A DNA stretch of 64,000 bases from Ewingella sp049889095 (GTDB taxonomy: Bacteria; Pseudomonadota; Gammaproteobacteria; Enterobacterales; Enterobacteriaceae), in assembly GCA_049889095.1 (NCBI GenBank), contig JBLJFK010000002.1. One strand, given 5' to 3'. A model generated the notes under the pieces. It saw only the letters and a program-made list of their open reading frames with translations. It ran no database searches and was not told the DNA's origin. Made by a program: the position numbers and the translations under genes. Numbering within the stretch: the first letter of the stretch is position 1; each line of letters begins with the position of its first letter. Below are positions 26,766-35,337 of the stretch, one piece after another.

Positions 26766-28142
26766 TCACTCCTCGGGATCGTTGAACCCCATTATCCAGG
26801 TGAAAATAAAACCGGCTATTACGGTAATCAATATCCCCGCCAGGTACAACATCACTTTTCCGGAGACAATTGTCAGTGCCAGCGGTAAACCCGAAATCCC
26901 AAAGGTGATCACCGTGGCGACTTTCCAATAACAAATTAGCGCACCACCGACCGCCCCGCCCAGGCATGCACCGATAAATGGCCGGCCGAGCGGGAGTGTC
27001 ACACCGAAAATCAGTGGCTCGCCGATACCGAGAATACCCACCGGTAGCGCACCTTTGATCACTTTTTTCAACTGCGGATTACACGTTTTAAAGTAGACAG
27101 CGATCGCGGCGCCCACCTGCCCGACGCCTGCCATCGCTAAAATAGGCAGTAACGGATTGGAACCGTGTGCCTGAATCAGTTCGACGTGAATAGGCACTAA
27201 CCCCTGATGTAACCCAGACAATACCAGCGGCAGGAACAATCCGGCCAGAACAGCGCCCACCGCCAGGCCGCCTTTATCTATCGCCATATTCACGCCATGA
27301 GCGATAGCATCCGAGATAATGCCACCCAGCGGCTGAAGGATCACAATCGCCAGCGTAGCGGTGATGAGCGTCGTGATCAGCGGGTTGAGGATCAGCTCAA
27401 CGGATTCAGGCAGCCACTGACGCAGGCGTTTTTCCAGCCAGCACATCAGCGCTACAACGAATAGCACCGCGATAACCCCACCGCGGCCCGGCTGCAGGGT
27501 TTCCCCAAATAAGGTGATTTGAGCCAGCGCCGGGCTGGAGAGAATACCGGCCATGACGCCGCCCATCGCCTGCGAGCCGCCGAAGACACGCGCCGCATTC
27601 ACCCCGACCAAAATATTCATAATAGCGAACACGGCACCGCCGAATATTGCCAGCAGACCCAGAATATTAGGGTAGTCGAGCGCCAGAGACCCTGCGATAT
27701 CAGGCCGCTTGAGCAAATTAATGATGCCCATGATCAGGCCAGAGGCGATAAATGCAGGGATCAGCGGAATAAAGATATTAGCGAGCTGACGCAGTGCCCC
27801 GCTCATTGGCGCAGAGTATTTCGCTTTAGCCTGAGCTTTATTATGGGAAATAGCATCGGTCGGCGCGCTATTTTCTCCGCCAATCATCAACTCACGCATG
27901 GCATCAACGACTTTGGCTGCGGCGCCGGGGCCGACAATAAACTGATGCTGTTCACCCTGCTTGATGTAACCCTTGATACCCGTCAGGGTTTTGATATCAG
28001 ATAGATCGAGTCGCTGCTCATCGTGCACTTCAACCCGCACGCGGGTCATACAGTTTTCCAGCTTGCTGATGTTACCTTCGCCTCCCACCCGCTGCAGAAT
28101 TTGCGTTGCCAGCAGCTCGGTTTTATTGATTGCCGTCGCCAT
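26766..28142 (-). CDS. murP: PTS N-acetylmuramic acid EIIBC component MurP
   Basis: A membrane permease of 458 residues. The EIIB domain carries the phosphorylated cysteine (ISKLENCMTRVRVEV), followed by a linker and an EIIC domain with about 10 membrane segments (GIGEPLIFGVTLPLGRP). No EIIA is fused, so Crr is expected to supply phosphate. It imports MurNAc as MurNAc-6-phosphate. The frame extends upstream, but the ATG at 28142 fits the EIIB start. It follows murQ by 25 bases. Confidence 0.92.
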   Translation of the reverse strand: MATAINKTELLATQILQRVGGEGNISKLENCMTRVRVEVHDEQRLDLSDIKTLTGIKGYIKQGEQHQFIVGPGAAAKVVDAMRELMIGGENSAPTDAISHNKAQAKAKYSAPMSGALRQLANIFIPLIPAFIASGLIMGIINLLKRPDIAGSLALDYPNILGLLAIFGGAVFAIMNILVGVNAARVFGGSQAMGGVMAGILSSPALAQITLFGETLQPGRGGVIAVLFVVALMCWLEKRLRQWLPESVELILNPLITTLITATLAIVILQPLGGIISDAIAHGVNMAIDKGGLAVGAVLAGLFLPLVLSGLHQGLVPIHVELIQAHGSNPLLPILAMAGVGQVGAAIAVYFKTCNPQLKKVIKGALPVGILGIGEPLIFGVTLPLGRPFIGACLGGAVGGALICYWKVATVITFGISGLPLALTIVSGKVMLYLAGILITVIAGFIFTWIMGFNDPEE

Positions 28143-28167
28143 GCTATTCCCCTTTATCAATAATGCA

Positions 28168-29061
28168 TCAGCCAGCCAGAGCGGCACGCAGGAAGCCGTT
28201 ATCGATCCTCAAACGCTCGATAGCCTCTTCAGCACTGATCTGGCTGAGCAGCATCAGGATGGCCGGTTTTACTTCAAATTCGGTTTGTGCCAGTGCGACT
28301 TCTGCGTCGGCGCGTGCTGCACCGGTGGCTTCTACCACAATGCGACAGGCACGATCCACCAGCTTGACGTTGGTGGCTTTCACATCAACCATCAGGTTCT
28401 GATACACCTTGCCGGTTTTCACCATCGCACCGGTAGAGATCATATTCAGCACCAGTTTCTGCGCAGTGCCTGATTTCATTCGGGTGGAACCGGTCAACGC
28501 TTCCGGGCCAACCACCGGGGAGATTGCCACTTTCGCTTCATGTGCAATAGGCGAGTCCGGGTTGCAGGAGATAGCTACCGTGGCGCAGCCGAGCTGGCTG
28601 GCATAACGCAATGCACCGATAACATAAGGCGTGCGGCCGGATGCCGCGAGACCCACCACGGTATCAGTAGCGGTAAGCTTAATATTTTGCAGGTCAGCGA
28701 CACCCAGCGCCTCACTGTCTTCGGCCCCTTCCACGGCTTTGAGCAAAGCCCCTGGCCCACCGGCAATCAGGCCGATCACCATTCCGTGTGGTACACCAAA
28801 TGTTGGCGGACATTCCGAGGCATCCAGTACACCAAGGCGTCCGCTGGTGCCAGCGCCCAGATAAATCAGGCGGCCTCCGACCTTGAAAGAGGCAGCGGCC
28901 ATATCGACGGCCTGCGCCACCTGCGGCAAAACGGCGCGAATGGCTTCCGGGACTTTACTGTCTTCGCGGTTGAATGCCGCTACCATGTCCAGCGTCGACA
29001 TCTCGTCGAGGCCTATCGTTGCCGGGTTACGGCTTTCGGAAACCAAAGATCCTAAGTTCAT
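28168..29061 (-). CDS. murQ: N-acetylmuramic acid 6-phosphate etherase MurQ
   Basis: A 297-residue SIS-domain enzyme that splits the lactyl ether of MurNAc-6-phosphate to give GlcNAc-6-phosphate and lactate. Signature parts are YLGAGTSGRLGVLDASECPP, GLAASGRTPYVIGAL and GSTRMKSGTAQKLVLNM. It is the first gene of the murQP(-pgpC-tadA) strand and is divergent from the RpiR-type regulator, with 144 AT-rich bases between them that should hold both promoters. Confidence 0.96.
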   Translation of the reverse strand: MNLGSLVSESRNPATIGLDEMSTLDMVAAFNREDSKVPEAIRAVLPQVAQAVDMAAASFKVGGRLIYLGAGTSGRLGVLDASECPPTFGVPHGMVIGLIAGGPGALLKAVEGAEDSEALGVADLQNIKLTATDTVVGLAASGRTPYVIGALRYASQLGCATVAISCNPDSPIAHEAKVAISPVVGPEALTGSTRMKSGTAQKLVLNMISTGAMVKTGKVYQNLMVDVKATNVKLVDRACRIVVEATGAARADAEVALAQTEFEVKPAILMLLSQISAEEAIERLRIDNGFLRAALAG

Positions 29062-29205
29062 AATATTACCTCTTGAATTTTTAATTCATAAATATAAATC
29101 GATATTTGAATATTTTATTCTTAAAGGCGAGAAATATTTGCTACTTTAGATAACATAATTGTTAATTCGTGATGTGCGTGGGTACCGAAACGAGGAACTT
29201 TCAAA

Positions 29206-30054
29206 ATGAGCAGCATGATCCGCATCCGCCAGATCTACCCGACACTGGCGCAAAATGACCGCAGGTTGGCGGATTTTCTGCTGAAACATCCTGAGCAGGC
29301 ACGCCATCTGAGCTCACAAAAACTGGCAGAACTGGCCGGAGTCAGCCAGTCTGGCGTGGTGAAGTTTGCACAAAAGCTCGGTTATAAGGGTTTTCCTGCC
29401 CTGAAATTAGCAATGAGTGAAGCGCTGGCGTTACCGCAAAATAAGTCGGCGATAACGGTGCATAACCAGATCATAAGCACCGACAGTTTACTGGTGGTTG
29501 GGGAGAAGTTACTGGCAGAGAAGCAGGCTGCTCTGCGCGCCACGCTGGACATCAACAGCGAGCAGCGGCTGCAACAGGCACTGATGATGCTGGCCGGAGC
29601 GCGTAAAATTATCCTGACTGGCATCGGCGCATCGGGCCTGGTGGCCAAAGATCTGGCGTATAAGCTGCTGAAAATTGGACTGACCGCCATTGCAGAGTCG
29701 GACACGCATGTGTTGCTGGCGACGGTTCAGGCGCTGTCAGAAGACGATTTACTGCTGGCGATCTCCTTCAGCGGTGAACGGCGGGAGATTAATCTGGCGG
29801 CGGATGTAGCACGTCAAAGCGGCGCCAGAGTACTGGCACTAACCGGGTTTTCACCCAACTCGCTACAGCAACAGGCCGACCATTGTCTTTATACAGTTGC
29901 GGAGTTACCCGCAACGCGCGGTGCGGCTGTTTCAGCCACCACCGCGCAATATTCACTGACCGACCTGCTGTTCATGGCGCTGATTCAGCAGGACACTACG
30001 CATGCGCCGGAAAGGATCAAACATAGCGAAGAGTTGGTAAAAAAACTGGTTTGA
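29206..30054 (+). CDS. yfhH: RpiR-family regulator (YfhH type), probable MurNAc regulator
   Basis: A 282-residue regulator with an N-terminal HTH (QKLAELAGVSQSGVVKFAQK) and a C-terminal SIS domain (ILTGIGASGLVAKDLAYKLL, AISFSGERREI). It matches E. coli YfhH to the last residues (PERIKHSEELVKKLV) and sits before yfhL as there. Unlike in E. coli, murQP lie divergently next to it, which suggests that here it answers to MurNAc-6-phosphate like MurR. Databases may call it MurR. The effector is inferred. Confidence 0.88.
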   Translation: MSSMIRIRQIYPTLAQNDRRLADFLLKHPEQARHLSSQKLAELAGVSQSGVVKFAQKLGYKGFPALKLAMSEALALPQNKSAITVHNQIISTDSLLVVGEKLLAEKQAALRATLDINSEQRLQQALMMLAGARKIILTGIGASGLVAKDLAYKLLKIGLTAIAESDTHVLLATVQALSEDDLLLAISFSGERREINLAADVARQSGARVLALTGFSPNSLQQQADHCLYTVAELPATRGAAVSATTAQYSLTDLLFMALIQQDTTHAPERIKHSEELVKKLV

Positions 30055-30154
30055 TCAGGATCATTTCAGGCGAGGGTAAATAGCACACAAAGGCGCGTTG
30101 GTGGTCAATTCTGCTATACTGCGCGCCCGGATTATTGCTGACACGAGAGAGATT

Positions 30155-30409
30155 ATGGCCCTGCTTATCACACACAAATGCATCAATTGCGACATGTGCG
30201 AGCCGGAATGCCCAAATCAGGCCATCTCAATGGCCGCGGAAATTTACCAGATTGACAGCGACCGCTGCACCGAGTGCATCGGCCATTATGATAAGCCGAC
30301 CTGCCAGAGCGTCTGCCCGATCGATAACACCATTATTATTGATCCCCAGTACAGCGAAACCAACGAACAGTTGTGGGATAAATTTGTGGTACTGCATCAC
30401 GCCGTTTGA
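30155..30409 (+). CDS. yfhL: YfhL 4Fe-4S ferredoxin
   Basis: A cytoplasmic ferredoxin of 84 residues with two cluster motifs: CINCDMCEPECPNQAI and CTECIGHYDKPTCQSVCPI. The second one has the long insertion typical of the YfhL (Alvin-type) ferredoxins. The frame extends upstream, but the start MALLITHKC matches E. coli. In E. coli it is linked to RNA hydroxylation by TrhP. It is followed by an ERIC element. Confidence 0.95.
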   Translation: MALLITHKCINCDMCEPECPNQAISMAAEIYQIDSDRCTECIGHYDKPTCQSVCPIDNTIIIDPQYSETNEQLWDKFVVLHHAV

Positions 30410-30436
30410 TTGAACTACGTGATGCAGTACAACGTA

Positions 30437-30561
30437 ATACCCAAAATAATTCGAGCTGCAGAAAGGCGGCAATTGAAGGAATCCCGGTGAGCTTACTCAA
30501 GTAAGTAATTCGGGTGACTAAAAGCAGCTAACGCATCTGTAGCTTGAAGTATGCAGGGTAT
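30437..30561. repeat. ERIC (IRU) intergenic repeat
   Basis: About 125 bases with the ERIC layout: outer arms ATACCC and GGGTAT, inner AATAATTCGAGCTGCAG and CTGTAGCTTGAAGTATGC, and the central palindrome around GAGCTTACTCAAGTAAGT. It lies between convergent yfhL and acpS. Its last base overlaps the acpS stop codon. Confidence 0.9.
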
Positions 30562-30941
30562 CAGCTTTCGATAATAACCGTAGCGCAGGCATAGCGCCGT
30601 TCGTCGGCCAGCGTAACGTGTACCGCTTTAACGCCTAACTCTTCAGCCATCTGCGCAGCACGGTCGTGAAATATCAATCCGGGCTTTCCCAACGGATCGT
30701 TTATCACTTCAAACTGTTCAAACGCCAGACCGTTACGAATACCCGTTCCCAGTGCTTTCGCCGCCGCTTCTTTCACGGCAAAACGCTTTGCCAGAAATCG
30801 CACCGGCTGCTGGTGATTCTGATAGAGCAACCACTCATTGGCACAAAGAATACGCTTAGCCAACCGGTCGCCGCTGCGTTCAACCACGGCTTCAATACGG
30901 GTGATTTCTACAATGTCAGTGCCAAGTCCGAGGATCGCCAT
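30561..30941 (-). CDS. acpS: Holo-[acyl-carrier-protein] synthase AcpS
   Basis: A 126-residue phosphopantetheinyl transferase that activates ACP. Signature parts are GLGTDIVEI at the start, the magnesium-binding RFLAKRFAVKEAAAKALGTG and GKPGL. Its start overlaps the pdxJ stop by one base, in the usual pdxJ-acpS pair. The stop codon abuts the ERIC element, which contributes its last base. Confidence 0.96.
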   Translation of the reverse strand: MAILGLGTDIVEITRIEAVVERSGDRLAKRILCANEWLLYQNHQQPVRFLAKRFAVKEAAAKALGTGIRNGLAFEQFEVINDPLGKPGLIFHDRAAQMAEELGVKAVHVTLADERRYACATVIIES

Positions 30942-31672
30942 TACCGGCGAGCTTCACGCATCAGCGCTTTCATTTCACGCACAGCGCCCGACAGACCATC
31001 AATTACGGCTTGCCCGATGATAGCGTGGCCGATATTCAATTCATGCATTTCTGGTAAGGCGGCGATCGGCTGCACATTGTGGTAAGTCAGGCCATGGCCG
31101 GCATTCACTTTCAAACCTTTACCCGCAGCATAGGCCGCAGCCTGTTTAATGCGTTCGAGTTCAGCCCGGCGCTCTAGATCGTTTTTCGCATCGGCATAAG
31201 CGCCGGTATGGATCTCAATGTAAGGCGCGCCAACGGCTACGGCGGCGTCAATCTGGCGCATGTCTGCATCGATAAACAGCGATACCAAAATACCGGCCTC
31301 GGTTAAACGGGATACCGCCACGGTCATTTTGTCTATTTGTCCGGCAACATCCAGACCACCTTCAGTGGTCACCTCTTGGCGTTTCTCAGGCACCAGACAG
31401 CAAAAATGCGGTTCGATTTCGCAGGCGATACCCACCATTTCGTCGGTAACCGCCATTTCAAGATTCATGCGGGTTTGGATGGTCTGACGCAGCAAACGTA
31501 CGTCGCGGTCGGTGATATGGCGACGATCTTCACGCAGGTGGACGGTAATACCATCAGCACCAGCCTGTTCAGCAATAAACGCTGCCTGAACCGGATCAGG
31601 GTAAGCCGTACCGCGCGCATTGCGCAGTGTTGCGATGTGATCGATGTTAACGCCCAGCAGCAATTCAGCCAT
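30941..31672 (-). CDS. pdxJ: Pyridoxine 5'-phosphate synthase PdxJ
   Basis: A 243-residue TIM-barrel enzyme that makes pyridoxine phosphate from 1-deoxyxylulose-5-phosphate and 3-hydroxy-1-aminoacetone phosphate. Seen are LLGVNIDHIATLRNARGT, GADGITVHLREDRRHI and LKVNAGHGLTYHNV. It lies between recO and acpS, the E. coli order. Confidence 0.97.
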   Translation of the reverse strand: MAELLLGVNIDHIATLRNARGTAYPDPVQAAFIAEQAGADGITVHLREDRRHITDRDVRLLRQTIQTRMNLEMAVTDEMVGIACEIEPHFCCLVPEKRQEVTTEGGLDVAGQIDKMTVAVSRLTEAGILVSLFIDADMRQIDAAVAVGAPYIEIHTGAYADAKNDLERRAELERIKQAAAYAAGKGLKVNAGHGLTYHNVQPIAALPEMHELNIGHAIIGQAVIDGLSGAVREMKALMREARR

Positions 31673-31776
31673 AACAGCTCCAGATTTTAGAATGGATTGA
31701 TTTAAGAATGGATCAAAAAAAGCGATTTCCGCAGTTTACACCTTACAGCGCTGTCGCGTGTAGCCCGGCAGCTAAA

Positions 31777-32514
31777 TTAGCTGGCAGAACTGTCAGAAGG
31801 CGTGTCAGGCTTTTTGACGAAAAACTGGCGGAAGAGTTCACGGCTTTTAAGGGGCTTGCCGCCAAGATAAGGTTTTAGCGCCATGCGGGTGAAACGTTTG
31901 GCTGCACGCAGAGTGAGCGCATCGGGGAATTCGCGGCTGGCCAGCGCTTTAAGGTCACGCCCGGTGAAGCTGGTATTGTCGATAACCAGGCTAGCGATAA
32001 ACCCTTTTTCTTCACGATAGCGGTACGTCATGGTATCACTCACTTCTTCTCCGCTTCCCGCACAGTGCAAGAAATCTACCCCATAACCGAGATGGCTGAG
32101 CAAAGCCAGTTCGAACTGACGCAGGGGCTGCTCGGGTGAACCGCTGGCGCCCGCCAGATTTTGCAAACAGTTGAGGTAATCGAAAAACAGCAAAGAGTAG
32201 TTCGTCTCTTGCTCAAGCACGCGAGAAACCAGTTCGTTGACATAAAGACCGCTGTAGAGCATCGAACCAGAAAGGGGGAGAGCCAGGGAAACCGGTTCGG
32301 CATTGCGCAGGGTTTTCACTTCACCCCGTCCACTCCAGCGTACTAATAAAGGCGTAAAAGGCTGCAAGCAGCCTTTTAAATTTGAGCGGCGACCACGCGC
32401 CCCTTTTGCAAGAATGCGTACCCGCCCTTGCCCTTCAGTGAATAAATCCAGCATTAAGCTGGTTTCACTGTAAGGTCGCCCATGCAAAACAAATGCGCGT
32501 TGCCAGCCTTCCAT
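31777..32514 (-). CDS. recO: DNA repair protein RecO
   Basis: A 245-residue RecFOR-pathway protein: an N-terminal OB fold (GWQRAFVLHGRPYSETSLML, shown in part) and a helical C-terminus. It helps load RecA on SSB-covered single-stranded DNA. It follows era by 17 bases in the rnc-era-recO operon. Confidence 0.96.
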   Translation of the reverse strand: MEGWQRAFVLHGRPYSETSLMLDLFTEGQGRVRILAKGARGRRSNLKGCLQPFTPLLVRWSGRGEVKTLRNAEPVSLALPLSGSMLYSGLYVNELVSRVLEQETNYSLLFFDYLNCLQNLAGASGSPEQPLRQFELALLSHLGYGVDFLHCAGSGEEVSDTMTYRYREEKGFIASLVIDNTSFTGRDLKALASREFPDALTLRAAKRFTRMALKPYLGGKPLKSRELFRQFFVKKPDTPSDSSAS

Positions 32515-32531
32515 AGGCGAGGACCTTATAC

Positions 32532-33437
32532 TTATAAGTCGTCGGTATAACCCAAGCTGCGCAATGCACGTTCGTCATCTGCCCAACCGGATTTAACCTT
32601 GACCCACAGCTCAAGATGGACTTTCGCTTCGAACATATTTTCCATGTCCTGACGTGCTTCGATACCAATGGTTTTAATCTTCGAACCTTTGTTACCGATA
32701 ACCATTTTCTTCTGGCCTTCGCGTTCAACCAGGATCAGGCCATTGATGTCGTAGCCGCCGCGCGCATTGGTCACGAAACGTTCGATTTCCACGGTAACCG
32801 AGTACGGCAATTCTTCACCTAAGAAACGCATCAGTTTTTCACGGATGATTTCAGAAGCCATAAAGCGCTGTGAACGGTCAGTGATGTAATCTTCAGGAAA
32901 GTGGTGAACGGCTTCCGGCAAGCGCTTACGGACAATGCTGGCGAGGGTATCAATGTTGATACCTTTCTCAGCAGACATTGGCACGATGTCGATGAAGTTC
33001 ATCTGTTCGCTGAGGAACTTCAGGTGTGGCAACAGCTTCGATTTGTCAGTGACATTATCGATTTTGTTGATAGCCAGCAGGACCGGGGCTTTACTATCGC
33101 GCAATTTATTGACGACCATTTCGTCATCTGGCGTCCAGTGAGTGCCTTCAACCACGAAAATCACCAGCTCAACATCGCCGATGGAGCTGCTGGCAGCACG
33201 GTTCATCAGGCGGTTAATTGCCCTTTTTTCTTCAATATGCAACCCAGGGGTGTCAACGTAGATAGCCTGATAAGGGCCTTCGGTATGGATACCCATAATA
33301 CGGTGACGGGTTGTTTGTGGTTTGCGCGAAGTAATGGAGATCTTTTGCCCCAGTAATTCGTTCAGCAAGGTAGATTTACCGACGTTCGGGCGGCCTACGA
33401 TGGCTACAAAACCACAATAATTCTTTTCTTCGCTCAT
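32532..33437 (-). CDS. era: Ribosome-assembly GTPase Era
   Basis: A 301-residue GTPase with G1 GRPNVGKSTLLN, the switch region with the DTPG motif (VDTPGLHIEEKRAINRLM), G4 NKID, and a C-terminal KH domain (KMVIGNKGSKIKTIG) for 16S rRNA 3' end binding. Its ATG overlaps the rnc stop by 4 bases, as in E. coli. Confidence 0.98.
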   Translation of the reverse strand: MSEEKNYCGFVAIVGRPNVGKSTLLNELLGQKISITSRKPQTTRHRIMGIHTEGPYQAIYVDTPGLHIEEKRAINRLMNRAASSSIGDVELVIFVVEGTHWTPDDEMVVNKLRDSKAPVLLAINKIDNVTDKSKLLPHLKFLSEQMNFIDIVPMSAEKGINIDTLASIVRKRLPEAVHHFPEDYITDRSQRFMASEIIREKLMRFLGEELPYSVTVEIERFVTNARGGYDINGLILVEREGQKKMVIGNKGSKIKTIGIEARQDMENMFEAKVHLELWVKVKSGWADDERALRSLGYTDDL

Positions 33438-34114
33438 TCAAGCTCCAGCTGTATCAACGCTTGTTCCGCTGCTGCCTGCTCGGCTTTTCTGCGGCTTGAA
33501 CCGGTTCCTACAACCGGTTGGTTCAAGCCACTAACCTGGCAGTGGATAGTAAACTCCTGATCGTGTGCTTCACCGCGAACCTGCACAACCAGATAAGAAG
33601 GCAACGGCAGATGACGGCCCTGTAAAAACTCCTGCAAGCGGGTTTTGGGGTCTTTCTGCTTATCACCGGGACTGATTTCGTCAAGGCGACTGCGGTACCA
33701 TTCGAGAATCAATCTTTCGACGTTTTGGATATCACTGTCCATGAAGATACCCCCAATGAGCGCCTCCACAGTGTCAGCAAGAATAGACTCGCGGCGGAAA
33801 CCACCACTTTTCAATTCTCCCGGCCCTAAACGTAAACATTCGCCGAGGTCAAACTCACGCGCCATTTCCGCCAAGGTATTGCCACGCACCAGCGTCGCAC
33901 GCATACGGCTCATATCGCCCTCATCAACGCGTGGAAAGCGTTGGTAGAGCGCATTGGCGATAACATAACTAAGGATGGAGTCACCCAGGAATTCTAACCG
34001 CTCATTATGTTTGCTACTGGCGCTGCGGTGAGTCAGTGCCTGCAATAAGAGCTCCTGCAGTTGAAAAGTGTAGCCCAGCTTGCGCTGAAGCCTATTTATT
34101 ACGATGGGATTCAT
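33434..34114 (-). CDS. rnc: Ribonuclease III
   Basis: A 226-residue double-strand-specific RNase: the catalytic signature NERLEFLGDSILSYV in the N-terminal domain and a C-terminal dsRNA-binding domain (KDPKTRLQEFLQGRHLPLPS). It matures rRNA. A long stem in the leader 90-150 bases upstream may be its autoregulatory cleavage site. Confidence 0.98.
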   Translation of the reverse strand: MNPIVINRLQRKLGYTFQLQELLLQALTHRSASSKHNERLEFLGDSILSYVIANALYQRFPRVDEGDMSRMRATLVRGNTLAEMAREFDLGECLRLGPGELKSGGFRRESILADTVEALIGGIFMDSDIQNVERLILEWYRSRLDEISPGDKQKDPKTRLQEFLQGRHLPLPSYLVVQVRGEAHDQEFTIHCQVSGLNQPVVGTGSSRRKAEQAAAEQALIQLELE

Positions 34115-34207
34115 GAGTTACCAATAGATCAAAAATGCGTCAAAAACTTCAGCATACGGAACAGGCCTGCTTCGCCTAAAGCAAATCCAAAGCTGTTTCG
34201 TTTGCAG

Positions 34208-34263
34208 TGGCTCCCGCTATTCTTCATTCTTTTAAATAAAAGAGTAGAAACGGGTGGGAGCCA
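34208..34263 (-). promoter_or_regulatory. Stem in the rnc leader, candidate RNase III autoregulation site
   Basis: TGGCTCCC (34208-34215) pairs with GGGAGCCA (34256-34263), and inner arms TTCT/AGAA and TCTTTT/AAAAGA extend the stem. It is in the 5' leader of rnc, where E. coli has a stem cleaved by RNase III to lower its own expression. Function inferred. Confidence 0.6.
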
Positions 34264-34333
34264 ACTTTTATCGCTCGAAAGGGTATTCTACAACGTGTGG
34301 AAATATAATGCTGCGGAAATAGCCGGCATTAAA

Positions 34334-35311
34334 TTAATGAAGTCCACCGATACGGCTCAGGCGTACGCCCGTTGGCCACTCACCTTCCTGCTTTTTAAAA
34401 CTCATCCAAATACCGGATGCGCGGCCGACCAGATTTTTCTCAGGTACAAAGCCCCAGTAACGGCTGTCAGCGCTGTTATCACGGTTGTCGCCCATCATGA
34501 AGTAATGGCCGGCCGGAACAACCCAGGTACCCATAGGCTGGCCCGGTTGCTGATAGTAAGCACCAAGCTGATCGCGCGCGCCGGGAACAGTCAGAATACG
34601 GTGCGTCACATTGCCCAGCGTTTCCTGGCGTTCGAGCAGTCGAATTCCATCTTGCGGCACGCTGCCCGACGGGGGTATTTCAAAAAAGCCGTTGCTGGCT
34701 TCGCTGCCAGAAGACTGGCCAAAGGTTTGCACGAAATCACTTGCATGACCTGCATCATAGGTCACGGCCAGCGCAGTACTACAATTTTGTCCGCTATTAC
34801 AGGCTGATTGAACGGTGACTTCCTTGCTGAAAGGATTGTAAGTCACGCGGTCACCTGGCATGCCAACTAAGCGTTTGATGTAGTCCAGACTTGGATTCAG
34901 CGGATATTTAAACACCACCACATCGCCACGTTTAGGCTCACCCGTTGGGATAAGTTTGGTTTGTGTGATCGGATCTTTCAGGCCGTAAGCATATTTCTCA
35001 ACGACAATGAAATCGCCAATCAGCAGGGTCGGCATCATCGAACCAGATGGAATTTGGAAAGGTTCGTAAATAAATGAACGAACGACGAACACCACCAGTA
35101 ATACCGGGAAAACAGAAGCACAGGTTTCAATCCAGCCAGGCTGTTTAGCCGCTTTATTCAATGTATTCTCATCAACCGCACCCGCAGTTTCAACTTTCAG
35201 TCTGGCAATTTTCTCCCGACGAGCGGGAGCAAGCTTGAAACGATCCAAGCACCAGATCATCCCGGAAACCAGCGTTGCAATCGCCAGAATCAGGGCAAAC
35301 ATGTTAGCCAT
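34334..35311 (-). CDS. lepB: Signal peptidase I LepB
   Basis: A 325-residue inner-membrane protease: two N-terminal membrane segments (MFALILAIATLVSGMIWCL and ASVFPVLLVVFVVRSFIYEP), the catalytic serine in IPSGSMMPTLLIGDFIVV and the lysine in YIKRLVGMPGDRV, then the box GDNRDNSADSRYWGFVP. It removes signal peptides on the periplasmic side. It follows lepA by 26 bases. Confidence 0.98.
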   Translation of the reverse strand: MANMFALILAIATLVSGMIWCLDRFKLAPARREKIARLKVETAGAVDENTLNKAAKQPGWIETCASVFPVLLVVFVVRSFIYEPFQIPSGSMMPTLLIGDFIVVEKYAYGLKDPITQTKLIPTGEPKRGDVVVFKYPLNPSLDYIKRLVGMPGDRVTYNPFSKEVTVQSACNSGQNCSTALAVTYDAGHASDFVQTFGQSSGSEASNGFFEIPPSGSVPQDGIRLLERQETLGNVTHRILTVPGARDQLGAYYQQPGQPMGTWVVPAGHYFMMGDNRDNSADSRYWGFVPEKNLVGRASGIWMSFKKQEGEWPTGVRLSRIGGLH

Positions 35312-35337
35312 GCATACTCCTACGATTTATTGAGGGC

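Noticed and set aside
29062..29205. Operator palindrome between murQ and yfhH
   Set aside because: ATCGAT-centred symmetry in AT-rich DNA is too weak to claim.
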